Assembly (NCBI GenBank): GCA_946407745.1 | Contig: CAMJPQ010000008.1 | Coordinates: 1-63,193 of the forward strand | From: an uncultured Clostridia bacterium | Lineage (GTDB): Bacteria; Bacillota; Clostridia; Christensenellales; Aristaeellaceae | Direction of reading: 5' to 3' | DNA length: 63,193 bases | Part shown: piece by piece, positions 32,801-39,516 of the stretch | Position numbering within the stretch: the first letter of the stretch is position 1 | Layout: the number at the start of each line of letters is the position of its first letter | Program-made: the position numbers and the translations under genes | The notes under the pieces: generated by a model | Database searches by the model: none | What the model saw: the letters and a program-made list of their open reading frames with translations, nothing else | What the model was told of the DNA's origin: nothing

Positions 32801-32836
32801 AATCGGGCTGAGCACGTTCGTCAGGATATTGGCCAT
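29825..32836 (-). CDS. Membrane-anchored glycoside hydrolase family 3 enzyme with swapped domain order
   Basis: A 1003-residue GH3 enzyme, probably a beta-glucosidase type. Two membrane helices lie at about 33-50 and 62-82. The normally C-terminal alpha/beta sandwich comes first (EEGLVLVKNNGLLPLKSDVK; VIVIINANNAMELGWVDNYP), then a fibronectin III-like domain (YGLSYTSFTQEMENFKFDGT), and only then the TIM barrel (WEKLLDQLSFDDMAQMINLG; IKHFALNDQEGARCSYLLTY) with nucleophile Asp in MVETDYNG near residue 897. A last helix (GVGVAVLGALAIVLIRYF) and basic tail end the protein. This inverted order is known from some rumen GH3 enzymes. AAGGAGGACACCT precedes the ATG; upstream starts lack sites. Confidence 0.92.
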   Translation of the reverse strand: MANILTNVLSPIFEPMGVSKADLTSYIEKVQGHVWAILAVLVVAILVLIFAKNAKKGKKHVIRWSAVLACIAAITLIANMMCYGPLYNNVSSFLNASKAELSEETIAASKEVIKKVGEEGLVLVKNNGLLPLKSDVKQLNVFGWGSTNPILGGTGSGSSDGSTAVGFLQSFKDAGYTTNADLTKIYTDYRTDRPTVAMANQDWTLPEPTVDVYTDAVMSQAKSFSDVAVIVISRSGGEGADLPTDMNAVIKGTYNIAEKVSVNPGSFNYYNGVYTNNGDYDDFEPGEHYLELSVTEENMVEKVCSEFENVIVIINANNAMELGWVDNYPSIGAVILAPGAGNTGLSAVGEIVSGKVNPSGRTADTFVKDLTRTPTWNNFGAFSFTNVDDFKKEIAANDPPYEGGMAFVNYVEGVYVGYKYYETASDEGFITFEDEVQYPFGYGLSYTSFTQEMENFKFDGTTISFDTKVTNTGSVAGKDVVEVYFTPPYTNGGIEKASVNLVDFAKTKELAAGESQTISFSIPVEDLAAYDAEGIKLSGGGYIVEAGEYTISLRSDSHTVLASNNFSVDADIDYSAGRSTDKAAPTNQFQDYSRGSFVQLSRADKFANYSEATAAPAEAAYQMDENTLAKLRLLAVGMYDPTLYDNADDQMPTMEAKNGLKLADLTGKSYDDPQWEKLLDQLSFDDMAQMINLGGWRTAEITSVGKVGTSDCDGPAGLSNFMTGAYGTAYPAEVLMAQTWNTELIEEMGTAMGQEYKDANNYGWYGPAMNTHRNAFAGRNFEYYSEDGVLGGKLASAEINGAATKGLYPYIKHFALNDQEGARCSYLLTYASEQAIREIYLKPFELCVKNYTGVPLAVMSSFNFIGTEPSCENPNLLNNVLRGEWGFKGMVETDYNGSYGYMVSDHCVRSGNDLMLGFAMHASNQFTDRSATAALAMRQSCKNILYTVGNSGYYATDTTKGGLDNMTKLFLGIDAGVGVAVLGALAIVLIRYFKKNKRGDYAK

Positions 32837-33195
32837 AGGTGTCCTCCTTTGTCGCATACAAGTCGCGCAGAAGGACATTCCTCTCTCCCCCCTGCTGCGC
32901 TGCCGTATACGTGTTTCATATGATGAGAATAGCATATCCGGGGCAAAAAGTACAGTCTATTTGAAAAATACTCCTCCGGCGGTTTTCATCCATCCTGGCA
33001 TGGCGTGGTTGCTCCAGCGCCTGCCTTCTTCCGTGCTTAGTCCCTGCTCTGGCGAAATGAACGGGAGCGGCTGCACCCAAAGTGTTTTTTTCACATCCAC
33101 GGTGCGCCCTTTCCTTGACGTAACGGCCGACAAGAGTATAATGCTCACAAACGCTGAAGTTCACTCCAAGTCTACAATCAGCAGGAGGCCTGCCC
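32837..33195. other. Divergent region between GH3 and MerR genes
   Basis: A 359-base region between divergent start codons. The MerR promoter lies at 33115-33142. A possible GH3 -10 box TATTCT (complement of 32926-32931) lacks a good -35 at normal spacing, which would fit a promoter that needs an activator such as a MerR protein. I see no gene. Confidence 0.5.
33115..33142 (+). promoter_or_regulatory. Promoter of the MerR gene
   Basis: TTGACG at 33115-33120 and TATAAT at 33137-33142 with a 16-base spacer. Confidence 0.7.
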
Positions 33196-33594
33196 ATGTA
33201 CACCATTCAGGAAGTCAGCCGGAAGAGCGGGCTGTCTGCCCACACACTGCGTTACTATGAGAAGGAAGGGCTGCTCAGGAGCGTGGAGCGCAGCCATGGC
33301 GGAATCCGCCAATATACGGACGAGGATCTGGAAGCGCTAGGCCTCATCTGCTGCCTGAAAAACACCGGCATGTCCCTTCAGGAAATTGCGCGCTTCATGG
33401 CGCTGACCCGTGAGGGGGACCAGACCCTGCGCGAGCGGGTGAGTCTTTTGGAAAAGCACCAGAAGCGGGTCATCGCGCGGATGGAGGAAATGCAGAAGCA
33501 TCTGGACAAGGTAACCTGGAAGCTGAATTTTTTCTCTGACAAGCTGCAGGACTATGAGCAGAAGAAAGCGGAGAGCGCCTCTGCCCGGCCATGA
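33196..33594 (+). CDS. MerR family transcriptional regulator
   Basis: A 132-residue MerR regulator. The winged helix starts MYTIQEVSRKSGLSAHTLRY, with the YYEKEGLL motif and the second half GGIRQYTDEDLEALGLICCL. A long dimerisation coiled coil follows (LLEKHQKRVIARMEEMQKHL). There is no C-terminal cysteine cluster, so it is not a metal sensor of the MerR/CueR kind; it resembles small AdhR/YyaN-type members that respond to aldehydes or unknown signals. GCAGGAGG precedes the ATG. Being divergent from the GH3 gene, it may regulate that enzyme. Confidence 0.93.
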   Translation: MYTIQEVSRKSGLSAHTLRYYEKEGLLRSVERSHGGIRQYTDEDLEALGLICCLKNTGMSLQEIARFMALTREGDQTLRERVSLLEKHQKRVIARMEEMQKHLDKVTWKLNFFSDKLQDYEQKKAESASARP

Positions 33595-33614
33595 GCGCCT
33601 TCCGCGGCACAGCA

Positions 33615-33656
33615 AAGAAAAAAAGCACGGAGCCTCCTGATTTACGAAGGTTCCGT
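33615..33656 (-). terminator. Terminator of the YgjV-like gene
   Basis: On the minus strand ACGGAACCT pairs with AGGCTCCGT (one wobble) and is followed by GCTTTTTTTC. It can also limit read-through from the MerR gene. Confidence 0.78.
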
Positions 33657-33702
33657 TTGCCGTATTCCGGTATGTCCGCATAACCGATGTTTCTCTGCCG
33701 GC

Positions 33703-34227
33703 TTACCTGTTCCTCAGAAACGCAATCAGCGCAGAGGCAAAGGAGATGGCCTCATTGACAGAGCCGCCGATGGAGCCGATCAGCAGGTCATAGGTCAGGG
33801 CAAAGGGTGCTGCGGCCATCATCACCAGGCGCAGGCGGTTCGGCCTGCGTATGGACATGGAGACCGTCACCAGCACCATGGCGAGGATGAACAGCACGGA
33901 AACCCACGAGCTCCAGGTCATGATGCCAAAGGCCACCACCGCCGCTGAGAAAATGCCGGCGATCAGGGCCGTCTCCCTGCCCGTCCGCTTCTTTTCCGTG
34001 AGCAGCAGCAGGCCGTTGCGCAGCAGGGAGAGGGCGTTCAGCGCCCCCGCCGTCAGCGCGTCGGCCCTGCCTGAGGCATACAGCAGCATAAAGTGCGCCG
34101 TGAACAGCACAGAGCTGAGCATCTGCACAATGACGATCTGCCTGTATTCCCTGAAGTGGAAGGATAGTATATTCGCCGCCAGGGCGAGAAACCCGAAAAC
34201 CTGGGCGGTGATCTCCATAGCGTTCAT
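33703..34227 (-). CDS. YgjV-like integral membrane protein
   Basis: A 174-residue protein with about six short membrane helices. The opening ITAQVFGFLALAANILSFHF followed by REYRQIVIVQMLSSVLFTAH is the signature of the YgjV/Imp-YgjV family of bacterial inner-membrane proteins, whose role is not established. A basic loop RRPNRLRL precedes the last two helices. AAGGGGACAGCG precedes the ATG. It stands alone between two plus-strand units. Confidence 0.82.
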   Translation of the reverse strand: MNAMEITAQVFGFLALAANILSFHFREYRQIVIVQMLSSVLFTAHFMLLYASGRADALTAGALNALSLLRNGLLLLTEKKRTGRETALIAGIFSAAVVAFGIMTWSSWVSVLFILAMVLVTVSMSIRRPNRLRLVMMAAAPFALTYDLLIGSIGGSVNEAISFASALIAFLRNR

Positions 34228-34291
34228 TCGCTGTCCCCTTTATCTGTGAAATGCAGGCGATGCGGTAGAAGCGGCTGCCAGCGCCTTTCTT

Positions 34292-34320
34292 ATCATACTG
34301 CAAATCCCGGCAGCGCACAA
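34292..34320 (-). promoter_or_regulatory. Promoter of the YgjV-like gene
   Basis: On the minus strand TTGTGC (complement of 34315-34320) and TATGAT (complement of 34292-34297) are 17 bases apart. Confidence 0.55.
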
Positions 34321-34402
34321 TTGGCGGCCGCGAAGAATGTGCTTGCGGGTTTTTGCTTGGCATACGGCGGAATTTGCACAGCCATTTCTCTTTTTTGCTG
34401 TA

Positions 34403-34439
34403 AACAGTTAATAACAGTTGACATCTGTTATTAACTGTT
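34403..34439. promoter_or_regulatory. GntR operator, 15-base perfect inverted repeat
   Basis: AACAGTTAATAACAG (34403-34417) and its exact reverse complement CTGTTATTAACTGTT (34425-34439) flank a 7-base centre. Each arm itself holds two copies of AACAG, and a further CTGTTA occurs at 34445-34450. The -35 box sits in the centre and the spacer in the right arm. Confidence 0.85.
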
Positions 34440-34446
34440 ATATACT
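34418..34446 (+). promoter_or_regulatory. Promoter of the GntR/ABC operon
   Basis: TTGACA at 34418-34423, 17-base spacer, TATACT at 34441-34446. It is buried in the inverted repeat, so bound GntR protein would shut it off. Confidence 0.85.
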
Positions 34447-34497
34447 GTTATAGACGTCAGACAGGCAGCCCGGTCGGCTGCCGGAAAAGGGAGTCCC

Positions 34498-34869
34498 ATG
34501 AATATCATTATCAGCGCCACCTCCATGACACCCATCTACGAGCAACTGCAGACCCAGATCACCGGCCTGATTGCCTCCGGCAGCCTCGCCGCAGGGGAAG
34601 CCCTGCCCTCCGTGCGAGCCATGGCCAGGGAACTGCGCATCAGCGCGCTGACCGTCAAAAAGGCCTATGACCTGCTGGAGCAGGAGGGCCTGGTGCAGAC
34701 CGTGCACGGAAAGGGCACCTACGTGACCGGCCTGAGCAGCGAGATGCTGGCAGAGCAGCAGCGCCGCGAAATTGAGAGCGAGCTGGAGAAGGTTGTACAG
34801 AAGGCGAAGAATTACGGGCTGACCCCCGAGGAGCTGAAGGGCATTCTTGCCCTCCTGCTGGAGGAATGA
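34498..34869 (+). CDS. GntR family transcriptional regulator (YtrA/YhcF type)
   Basis: A 123-residue regulator with the GntR winged helix: PIYEQLQTQITGLIASGSLA, GEALPSVRAMARELRISALT and VKKAYDLLEQEGLVQTVHGK. The C-terminal part is only a short helical dimerisation tail (IESELEKVVQKAKNYGLTPE), as in the YtrA subfamily, which has no large ligand domain. It represses its own ABC transporter operon in known relatives. The palindromic promoter at 34403-34446 and the ABC genes directly downstream fit that model closely. Confidence 0.95.
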   Translation: MNIIISATSMTPIYEQLQTQITGLIASGSLAAGEALPSVRAMARELRISALTVKKAYDLLEQEGLVQTVHGKGTYVTGLSSEMLAEQQRREIESELEKVVQKAKNYGLTPEELKGILALLLEE

Positions 34870-34872
34870 TTC

Positions 34873-35724
34873 ATGCTGCATATTGAAAATGTCACTAAAA
34901 ACTATCCGGGCTTTCACCTTCAGGTGAGCCTGGATGTTGCCCCCGGCACCGTCACCGGCCTGATCGGACAGAACGGCGCGGGAAAGAGCACACTCTTCAA
35001 GACCATTCTCGGACTGATCCGCACAGACGGCGGCTCTGTGACCCTGCTGGGGCAAAACGCTCAGGCGCTGGGCGCGGAGAGCCGGCAGCGCATCGGCACG
35101 GTGCTGGCGGACGCCGGCTTCTCCGGCTACCTGACAGTCCGTGACGTGCGGACCATCCTCGGGCAGTTTTACCCGGGCTTTGACGAGGCGGACTTCCGGC
35201 GCCGCTGCGAAAGCTCCGGCATCACCGACGGGAAGAAGGTCAAGGACCTATCCACCGGGATGAAGGCCAAGCTGAAGGTGCTGTCTGCCCTGTCCCACGG
35301 CGCGGATTTTCTGCTGCTGGATGAGCCCACCGCCGGCCTGGACGTCATCGCCCGGGACGAAATACTGGACCTGCTGCGCAGCTATATGGAGGAGAATGAC
35401 CACCGGGCCATTCTCATCAGCTCGCACATTTCCTCCGACCTGGAAACCCTGTGCGACGATTTCTACATGATCCACCAGGGCAGCATCGTGCTGCATGAGG
35501 ACACGGACCGCCTGCTGAACGACTACGCAGTGCTGAAGGTGAGCGAGGCGGAGTTTGAGGCGCTGGACAAGAGCTGTCTGCTGAAAAAGAAAAAGGAGCA
35601 TTACGGGTACAGCTGCCTGACCAATCAGCGCGGCTTCTACCGGGAAAACTGCCCGAGCCTGGTGCTGGAGAAAAGCGGGCTGGATGAAGTGATCACACTG
35701 ATGGCGAGGGGGGAAGAGGTATGA
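34873..35724 (+). CDS. ABC transporter ATP-binding protein
   Basis: A 283-residue ATPase. Walker A is GLIGQNGAGKSTLFKTIL, the signature is LSTGMKAKLKVLSAL, Walker B is DFLLLDEPTAGLDV, and the switch His lies in ILISSHI. A C-terminal extension of about 65 residues follows the core, as in YtrB/EcsA-type export ATPases. It starts 4 bases after the GntR gene and overlaps the permease start by 4 bases. With GntR control it fits the Ytr-type group linked to envelope stress; the exported compound is unknown. Confidence 0.95.
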   Translation: MLHIENVTKNYPGFHLQVSLDVAPGTVTGLIGQNGAGKSTLFKTILGLIRTDGGSVTLLGQNAQALGAESRQRIGTVLADAGFSGYLTVRDVRTILGQFYPGFDEADFRRRCESSGITDGKKVKDLSTGMKAKLKVLSALSHGADFLLLDEPTAGLDVIARDEILDLLRSYMEENDHRAILISSHISSDLETLCDDFYMIHQGSIVLHEDTDRLLNDYAVLKVSEAEFEALDKSCLLKKKKEHYGYSCLTNQRGFYRENCPSLVLEKSGLDEVITLMARGEEV

Positions 35725-36356
35725 AGGGACTGATCGTAAAAGACCTGCTGCTGCTGAAGAATCAGGGAAAAACGCTGCTGCTTCTGCTGGCGTGCGGCGC
35801 GGTGATGTCCATGTCCTTTGAGCCGCAGACCGTGATTGTGTACCTCACCATGATCGGCGGCATGGTCGCCATGGGCACACTGAGCTATGACGAGATGGAC
35901 AAGGGCTACAGCTATCTGCTGACCCTGCCGGTCACCCGGAAAATGTATGTGCGGGAAAAGTATCTGCTGTGTGTGCTGTGGACTGCCTGCTGCGCGGTGA
36001 TCGGCACAGCGGTCTGCACGGTGATTACCCTCGCTTCCGGTCAGAAGCCGGACACGGCTGACCTGTGCCTGTACGGGCTCGGCGCGCTGCTGGGCATCTG
36101 CCTGGTCATCGCGCTGATGATCCCCTTCCAGCTGAAATTCGGCAGCGAAAAGGGCAGGATCGTGCTGTATGCCTTTATCGTGCTGTGCGCTGTGGCATTC
36201 ATCCTCATGCAGCGCCTGAGCGGCGCAAAGCTGCCGGAGTGGGTTGCCGATGTGAACCCGCAGGCCGCTCTCGGCGTATCCGCCGCCGCGGCCTGCCTGC
36301 TGGTTGTCCTGTCCGAGCAGATTGCAGAGCGGATCATGATGAAAAAGGAGTTCTGA
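35721..36356 (+). CDS. ABC-2 type transporter permease
   Basis: A 211-residue permease with about six membrane helices and the usual start MKGLIVKDLLLLKNQGKTLL, a family motif that places the N-terminus along the membrane. The segment GTLSYDEMDKGYSYLLTLPV followed by TRKMYVREKYLL is the conserved cytoplasmic loop of the ABC-2 membrane_5 group. It pairs with the ATPase gene that it overlaps (ATGA). Half-size permeases of this kind work as dimers. Confidence 0.92.
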   Translation: MKGLIVKDLLLLKNQGKTLLLLLACGAVMSMSFEPQTVIVYLTMIGGMVAMGTLSYDEMDKGYSYLLTLPVTRKMYVREKYLLCVLWTACCAVIGTAVCTVITLASGQKPDTADLCLYGLGALLGICLVIALMIPFQLKFGSEKGRIVLYAFIVLCAVAFILMQRLSGAKLPEWVADVNPQAALGVSAAAACLLVVLSEQIAERIMMKKEF

Positions 36357-36452
36357 GGGTCAGGGCGCACCCGCGCCCATGGCTGAATACTGATCAGGGC
36401 AGAGGGCACTGAATGTGCTCCCCGCCCCTTTATCATATATGTCGGCATATTG

Positions 36453-36492
36453 AAACCGTCCGTGTCAGGCAAATGCCCGACGCGGACGGTTT
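36453..36492. terminator. Terminator between the ABC operon and the P-type ATPase
   Basis: AAACCGTCCG (36453-36462) pairs perfectly with CGGACGGTTT (36483-36492), with a smaller GGCAAATGCC hairpin inside. The T-run is short in both directions. It lies between convergent genes and probably serves both. Confidence 0.65.
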
Positions 36493-36550
36493 ACTGTGAT
36501 GCTATCCATCAGAGCATCTGAAGCCTGCCCTCTATGGATGTGAGTGCGCC

Positions 36551-39190
36551 TCACTGTTCTTCGTTTTTCCGGGTCACCCAGCGGCGGATCGCCTTTTCAA
36601 TCTCCACAACGGGGATCACCAGCAGCGCCAGGCCCATGGCCGTGACATATTCCGTCAGCGTGATCGGCGTGAAGGAGAAGGCCCTGCTCAGGAAGGGGAT
36701 GAAGATCACTGCCGCTGTGATCAGCAGTGAGAAGGCCAGCGTGCCCCACAGCCACTTGTTCTGCTTTTTGATGCTGAACAGGGAGGCGTGGCGCGAGCGC
36801 ATGTTAAAGGAGTGGAAGATCTCGATCATGCTCAGCGTGAGGAAGGCCATGGTCATTCCGGCCGGGGATTCCGCAATGGCCCAGGACCCGCTTTCCATAC
36901 GATGGCCGACAAAGTAGCTGAGCACAGTCACCGCGGCAATGATCAGCCCCTGGAAGGCGACGCCGAAGCCGAGACCGTCGGCAAAGATGCTCTCCGTCCG
37001 GCGGCGTGGCGGGTGCCGCATCACATCTTTTTCAGCATCCTCCATGCCCAGGGCAATGGCCGGCAGCGTGTCGGTGATCAGGTTGATCCACAGGATGTGC
37101 ACGGGCTTGAGGATCGTGAAGCCCATCAGCGTGGCGGAGAACACCGCCAGCACCTCCGCCAGGTTGGCGGACAGCAGGAACTGGATGGCCTTGCGAATGT
37201 TGTCGTAAATGCGGCGGCCCTCTCCCACCGCGGTCACGATGGTGGCGAAGTTGTCATCCGTGAGGATCATATCCGCCACAGACTTGGTCACGTCCGTACC
37301 GGTGATGCCCATGCCCACGCCGATGTCAGCGCTCTTGATGGAGGGGGCGTCATTCACGCCGTCGCCGGTCATGGCCGTCACCATGCCCAGATTCTGCCAC
37401 GCGTTCACAATGCGCACCTTGTTCTCCGGCTGCACACGCGCGTAGACGGAGTAGCGCCTCACATCGTGGGCGAACACCTCGTCCGGTATGGCGTCAAGCT
37501 CCGCGCCGGTGATGGCCATCTGTCCGGGCTGCAGAATGCCCAGTTCCCGCGCGATGGCCGTCGCGGTATCCTTGTGGTCGCCGGTGATCATAATGGGGCG
37601 GATGCCGGCGGTGCGGCATTCCGCAATGGCGTCCTTCACCTCCGGCCGGATGGGGTCGATCATGCCGCACATGCCGATCCAGGTCAGGTCCTGCTCGAGC
37701 ACCTCCGGCGCATTGGTGGCCGGGCGCTCGTCATAGATGCGCTGCGCGGCGCCCAGCACACGCAGGGCCTCGTCGGCCATCGCCTTGTTTTCATCCAGTA
37801 TCCGACTCCGCTGCTCCTTGGTCATGGGCACTGCCTGGCCGCCCTGCCATATCTTTGTGCAGCGGCGCAGCACCTCGTCCGGGGCGCCCTTGGTGAACTG
37901 GATAAAGCCGTGTCCCGCGCCGGCGCGGTGCAGGGTGGTCATCATCTTGCGCAGGGAATCGAACGGCGCCTCGTCCACGCGCGGCAGGTCGGCAGCCAGC
38001 TCGTTCTTGGGCATGCCGTTGCGGTTGGCGTCGTTGACCAGTGCGCATTCGGTTGCCTCACCGACAGCCTCACCCTCCTCCAGCTCCGCGTCGGAGCACA
38101 GCGCCATGGCGGTCATCAGCAGGCCTTCGTCCTCTGTCACCTTTTTGACGACAGTCATCTTGTTCTGGGTCAGGGTGCCGGTTTTGTCAGAGCAGATGAT
38201 CTGCGTGCAGCCCAGGGTTTCCACAGCGGTCAGTTTCCGGATGATGGCGTGGTTTTTGCTCATCTTCGTCACGCCGATGGACAGTAACACCGTGACCACC
38301 GCGCTCAACCCCTCGGGGATGGCAGCCACCGCCAGGGATACGGCGATCATGAAGGTGTCCAGCACCGCCTTGCCGCCGTTGCGCACCAGGTTCACAATGA
38401 ACACAAACACACAGATGGCCAGGATCATCGCGCTCAGCTTGCGCGACAGCTCCTTCAGCTTCACCTGCAGGGGGGTCTCCTCTTCCTTGGCGTTGGTCAG
38501 CGCGTCGGCAATGGCGCCCATTTCCGTCTCCATGCCGGTGCCGGTCACCACAGCGTGGCCGCGGCCATAGGTCACAATGGAGCCCATGTACACCATGTTC
38601 CTGCGGTCGCCCAGAGACACATCCCCGTTGCCGGAGGCAGTCAGGGCGTCGCTTGTCTTCTCCACATCCGTGGATTCACCGGTCAGGGCCGCCTCCTGCG
38701 TTTTCATGGAGGCGCATTCCACAATGCGGGCGTCCGCGGGCACCGCGTCGCCGGCTTCCAGCACCAGCAGGTCACCCCGTACCACCTCGTCGGCGTGGAT
38801 GGTCTTCTGGTGTCCGCCGCGTATCACCTTGGCCGTGGCGGCTGCCACCTGCTGCAGCGCCTCAATGGCGGCCTCCGCCTTGCTCTCCTGATACACGCCA
38901 AGGCAGGCGTTGATCAGCACCACAGCCAGAATGATGATCGTATCCGTCAGGCTTTCGCCCGCGTAGATGGCCGTCACGGCGCTCACCAGTGCCGCAACGA
39001 TCAGCACAATGGTCATGGGGTCCTTCAGTTCCTTCAGGAACTTGCGGATCAGGCTTTCCTTTTCGGGCTCCTTCAGCTTGTTGTGCCCGTACTGGGCAAG
39101 CCGCCGCGCGGCTTCTTCCTCGCTCAGCCCCTCCATGGAGGAGCCGGCTTCCGCCAGCACGGCGTCTTTTTCCTCAAGATAGGCTTTCAA
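36551..39190 (-). CDS. Calcium-type P-type ATPase
   Basis: An 879-residue cation pump of the P2A (SERCA/PMR1) group that exports calcium, perhaps manganese. The phosphorylation motif is CSDKTGTLTQNKMTV, the actuator motif is TGES within EAALTGESTDVEK, and the hinge reads TGDGVNDAPSIKSADIGVGM. Ion-site residues lie in VAAIPEGLSAVV (helix 4) and near WINLITDTLPAIALGME (helix 6). The N-terminal cation ATPase domain (LSEEEAARRLAQYGHNKLKE) is complete. The start is TTG at 39190 with GAGGAGG 10 bases upstream. A repeat element lies in its leader. Confidence 0.95.
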   Translation of the reverse strand: MKAYLEEKDAVLAEAGSSMEGLSEEEAARRLAQYGHNKLKEPEKESLIRKFLKELKDPMTIVLIVAALVSAVTAIYAGESLTDTIIILAVVLINACLGVYQESKAEAAIEALQQVAAATAKVIRGGHQKTIHADEVVRGDLLVLEAGDAVPADARIVECASMKTQEAALTGESTDVEKTSDALTASGNGDVSLGDRRNMVYMGSIVTYGRGHAVVTGTGMETEMGAIADALTNAKEEETPLQVKLKELSRKLSAMILAICVFVFIVNLVRNGGKAVLDTFMIAVSLAVAAIPEGLSAVVTVLLSIGVTKMSKNHAIIRKLTAVETLGCTQIICSDKTGTLTQNKMTVVKKVTEDEGLLMTAMALCSDAELEEGEAVGEATECALVNDANRNGMPKNELAADLPRVDEAPFDSLRKMMTTLHRAGAGHGFIQFTKGAPDEVLRRCTKIWQGGQAVPMTKEQRSRILDENKAMADEALRVLGAAQRIYDERPATNAPEVLEQDLTWIGMCGMIDPIRPEVKDAIAECRTAGIRPIMITGDHKDTATAIARELGILQPGQMAITGAELDAIPDEVFAHDVRRYSVYARVQPENKVRIVNAWQNLGMVTAMTGDGVNDAPSIKSADIGVGMGITGTDVTKSVADMILTDDNFATIVTAVGEGRRIYDNIRKAIQFLLSANLAEVLAVFSATLMGFTILKPVHILWINLITDTLPAIALGMEDAEKDVMRHPPRRRTESIFADGLGFGVAFQGLIIAAVTVLSYFVGHRMESGSWAIAESPAGMTMAFLTLSMIEIFHSFNMRSRHASLFSIKKQNKWLWGTLAFSLLITAAVIFIPFLSRAFSFTPITLTEYVTAMGLALLVIPVVEIEKAIRRWVTRKNEEQ

Positions 39191-39335
39191 CGGATTCTGA
39201 CCTCCTCAGAGACGATTTCGGTTTAAGGCAACAACGCACGAATGAAGTGGTCAGATGGCGAGTGAATTTTGTGTCAGACACGATTGCAGATTTTGAAGGC
39301 TTTGCACAAGGCAAGTCGAAAAAACTGCAAGAAGT

Positions 39336-39388
39336 GGATGGCGCAAAAGGCACCGTCAGCTGTAGCCACTGAATTGCGCGGCGTTGCC
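39336..39388. repeat. Interspersed repeat core, copy B
   Basis: This stretch matches 8323-8374 at about 41 of 53 positions by eye. Here it lies just downstream of the ATPase promoter, so it would be transcribed as part of the leader. The flanking sequence at 39224-39335 may belong to a longer version of the element. Confidence 0.6.
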
Positions 39389-39393
39389 GCAAT

Positions 39394-39422
39394 ATTTTAC
39401 ATCAATGCCCTTCTGTTTTCAA
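39394..39422 (-). promoter_or_regulatory. Promoter of the P-type ATPase
   Basis: On the minus strand TTGAAA (complement of 39417-39422) and TAAAAT (complement of 39394-39399) are 17 bases apart, leaving a leader of roughly 200 bases. Confidence 0.62.
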
Positions 39423-39454
39423 TCCCTGGCGGCCATTTTCCGGTCAAATCTGTT

Positions 39455-39484
39455 CACCCTCCCCGACAGTTGCCGGAGAGGGTG
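39455..39484 (-). terminator. Terminator-like hairpin after the sortase gene
   Basis: CACCCTC pairs with GAGGGTG around an inner CCG/CGG pairing. The tail on the minus strand (AACAGATTT) is only weakly T-rich. Confidence 0.5.
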
Positions 39485-39516
39485 TTCTGTGCAGTTTTCT
39501 TCTGCTGCAGGTTGAT

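Larger units (their letters stand above)
39191..39516. other. Intergenic region with repeat, promoter and terminator
   Basis: From right to left this region holds the sortase terminator (39455-39484), a minus-strand promoter (39394-39422) and a repeat-like leader of about 170 bases including the core shared with 8323-8374. A 72-codon minus-strand frame crosses the repeat but is judged not to be a gene. Confidence 0.6.

Noticed and set aside
29489-32923. Plus-strand open frame of about 1140 codons opposite the GH3 gene
   Set aside because: Val/Ala/Gly/His-rich antisense composition with no recognisable domain; the GH3 gene on the other strand has clear motifs, start site and terminator.
39174-39392. 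72-codon minus-strand frame in the P-type ATPase leader
   Set aside because: It lies across the interspersed repeat, overlaps the ATPase start region, and similar spurious frames are expected wherever the repeat occurs.
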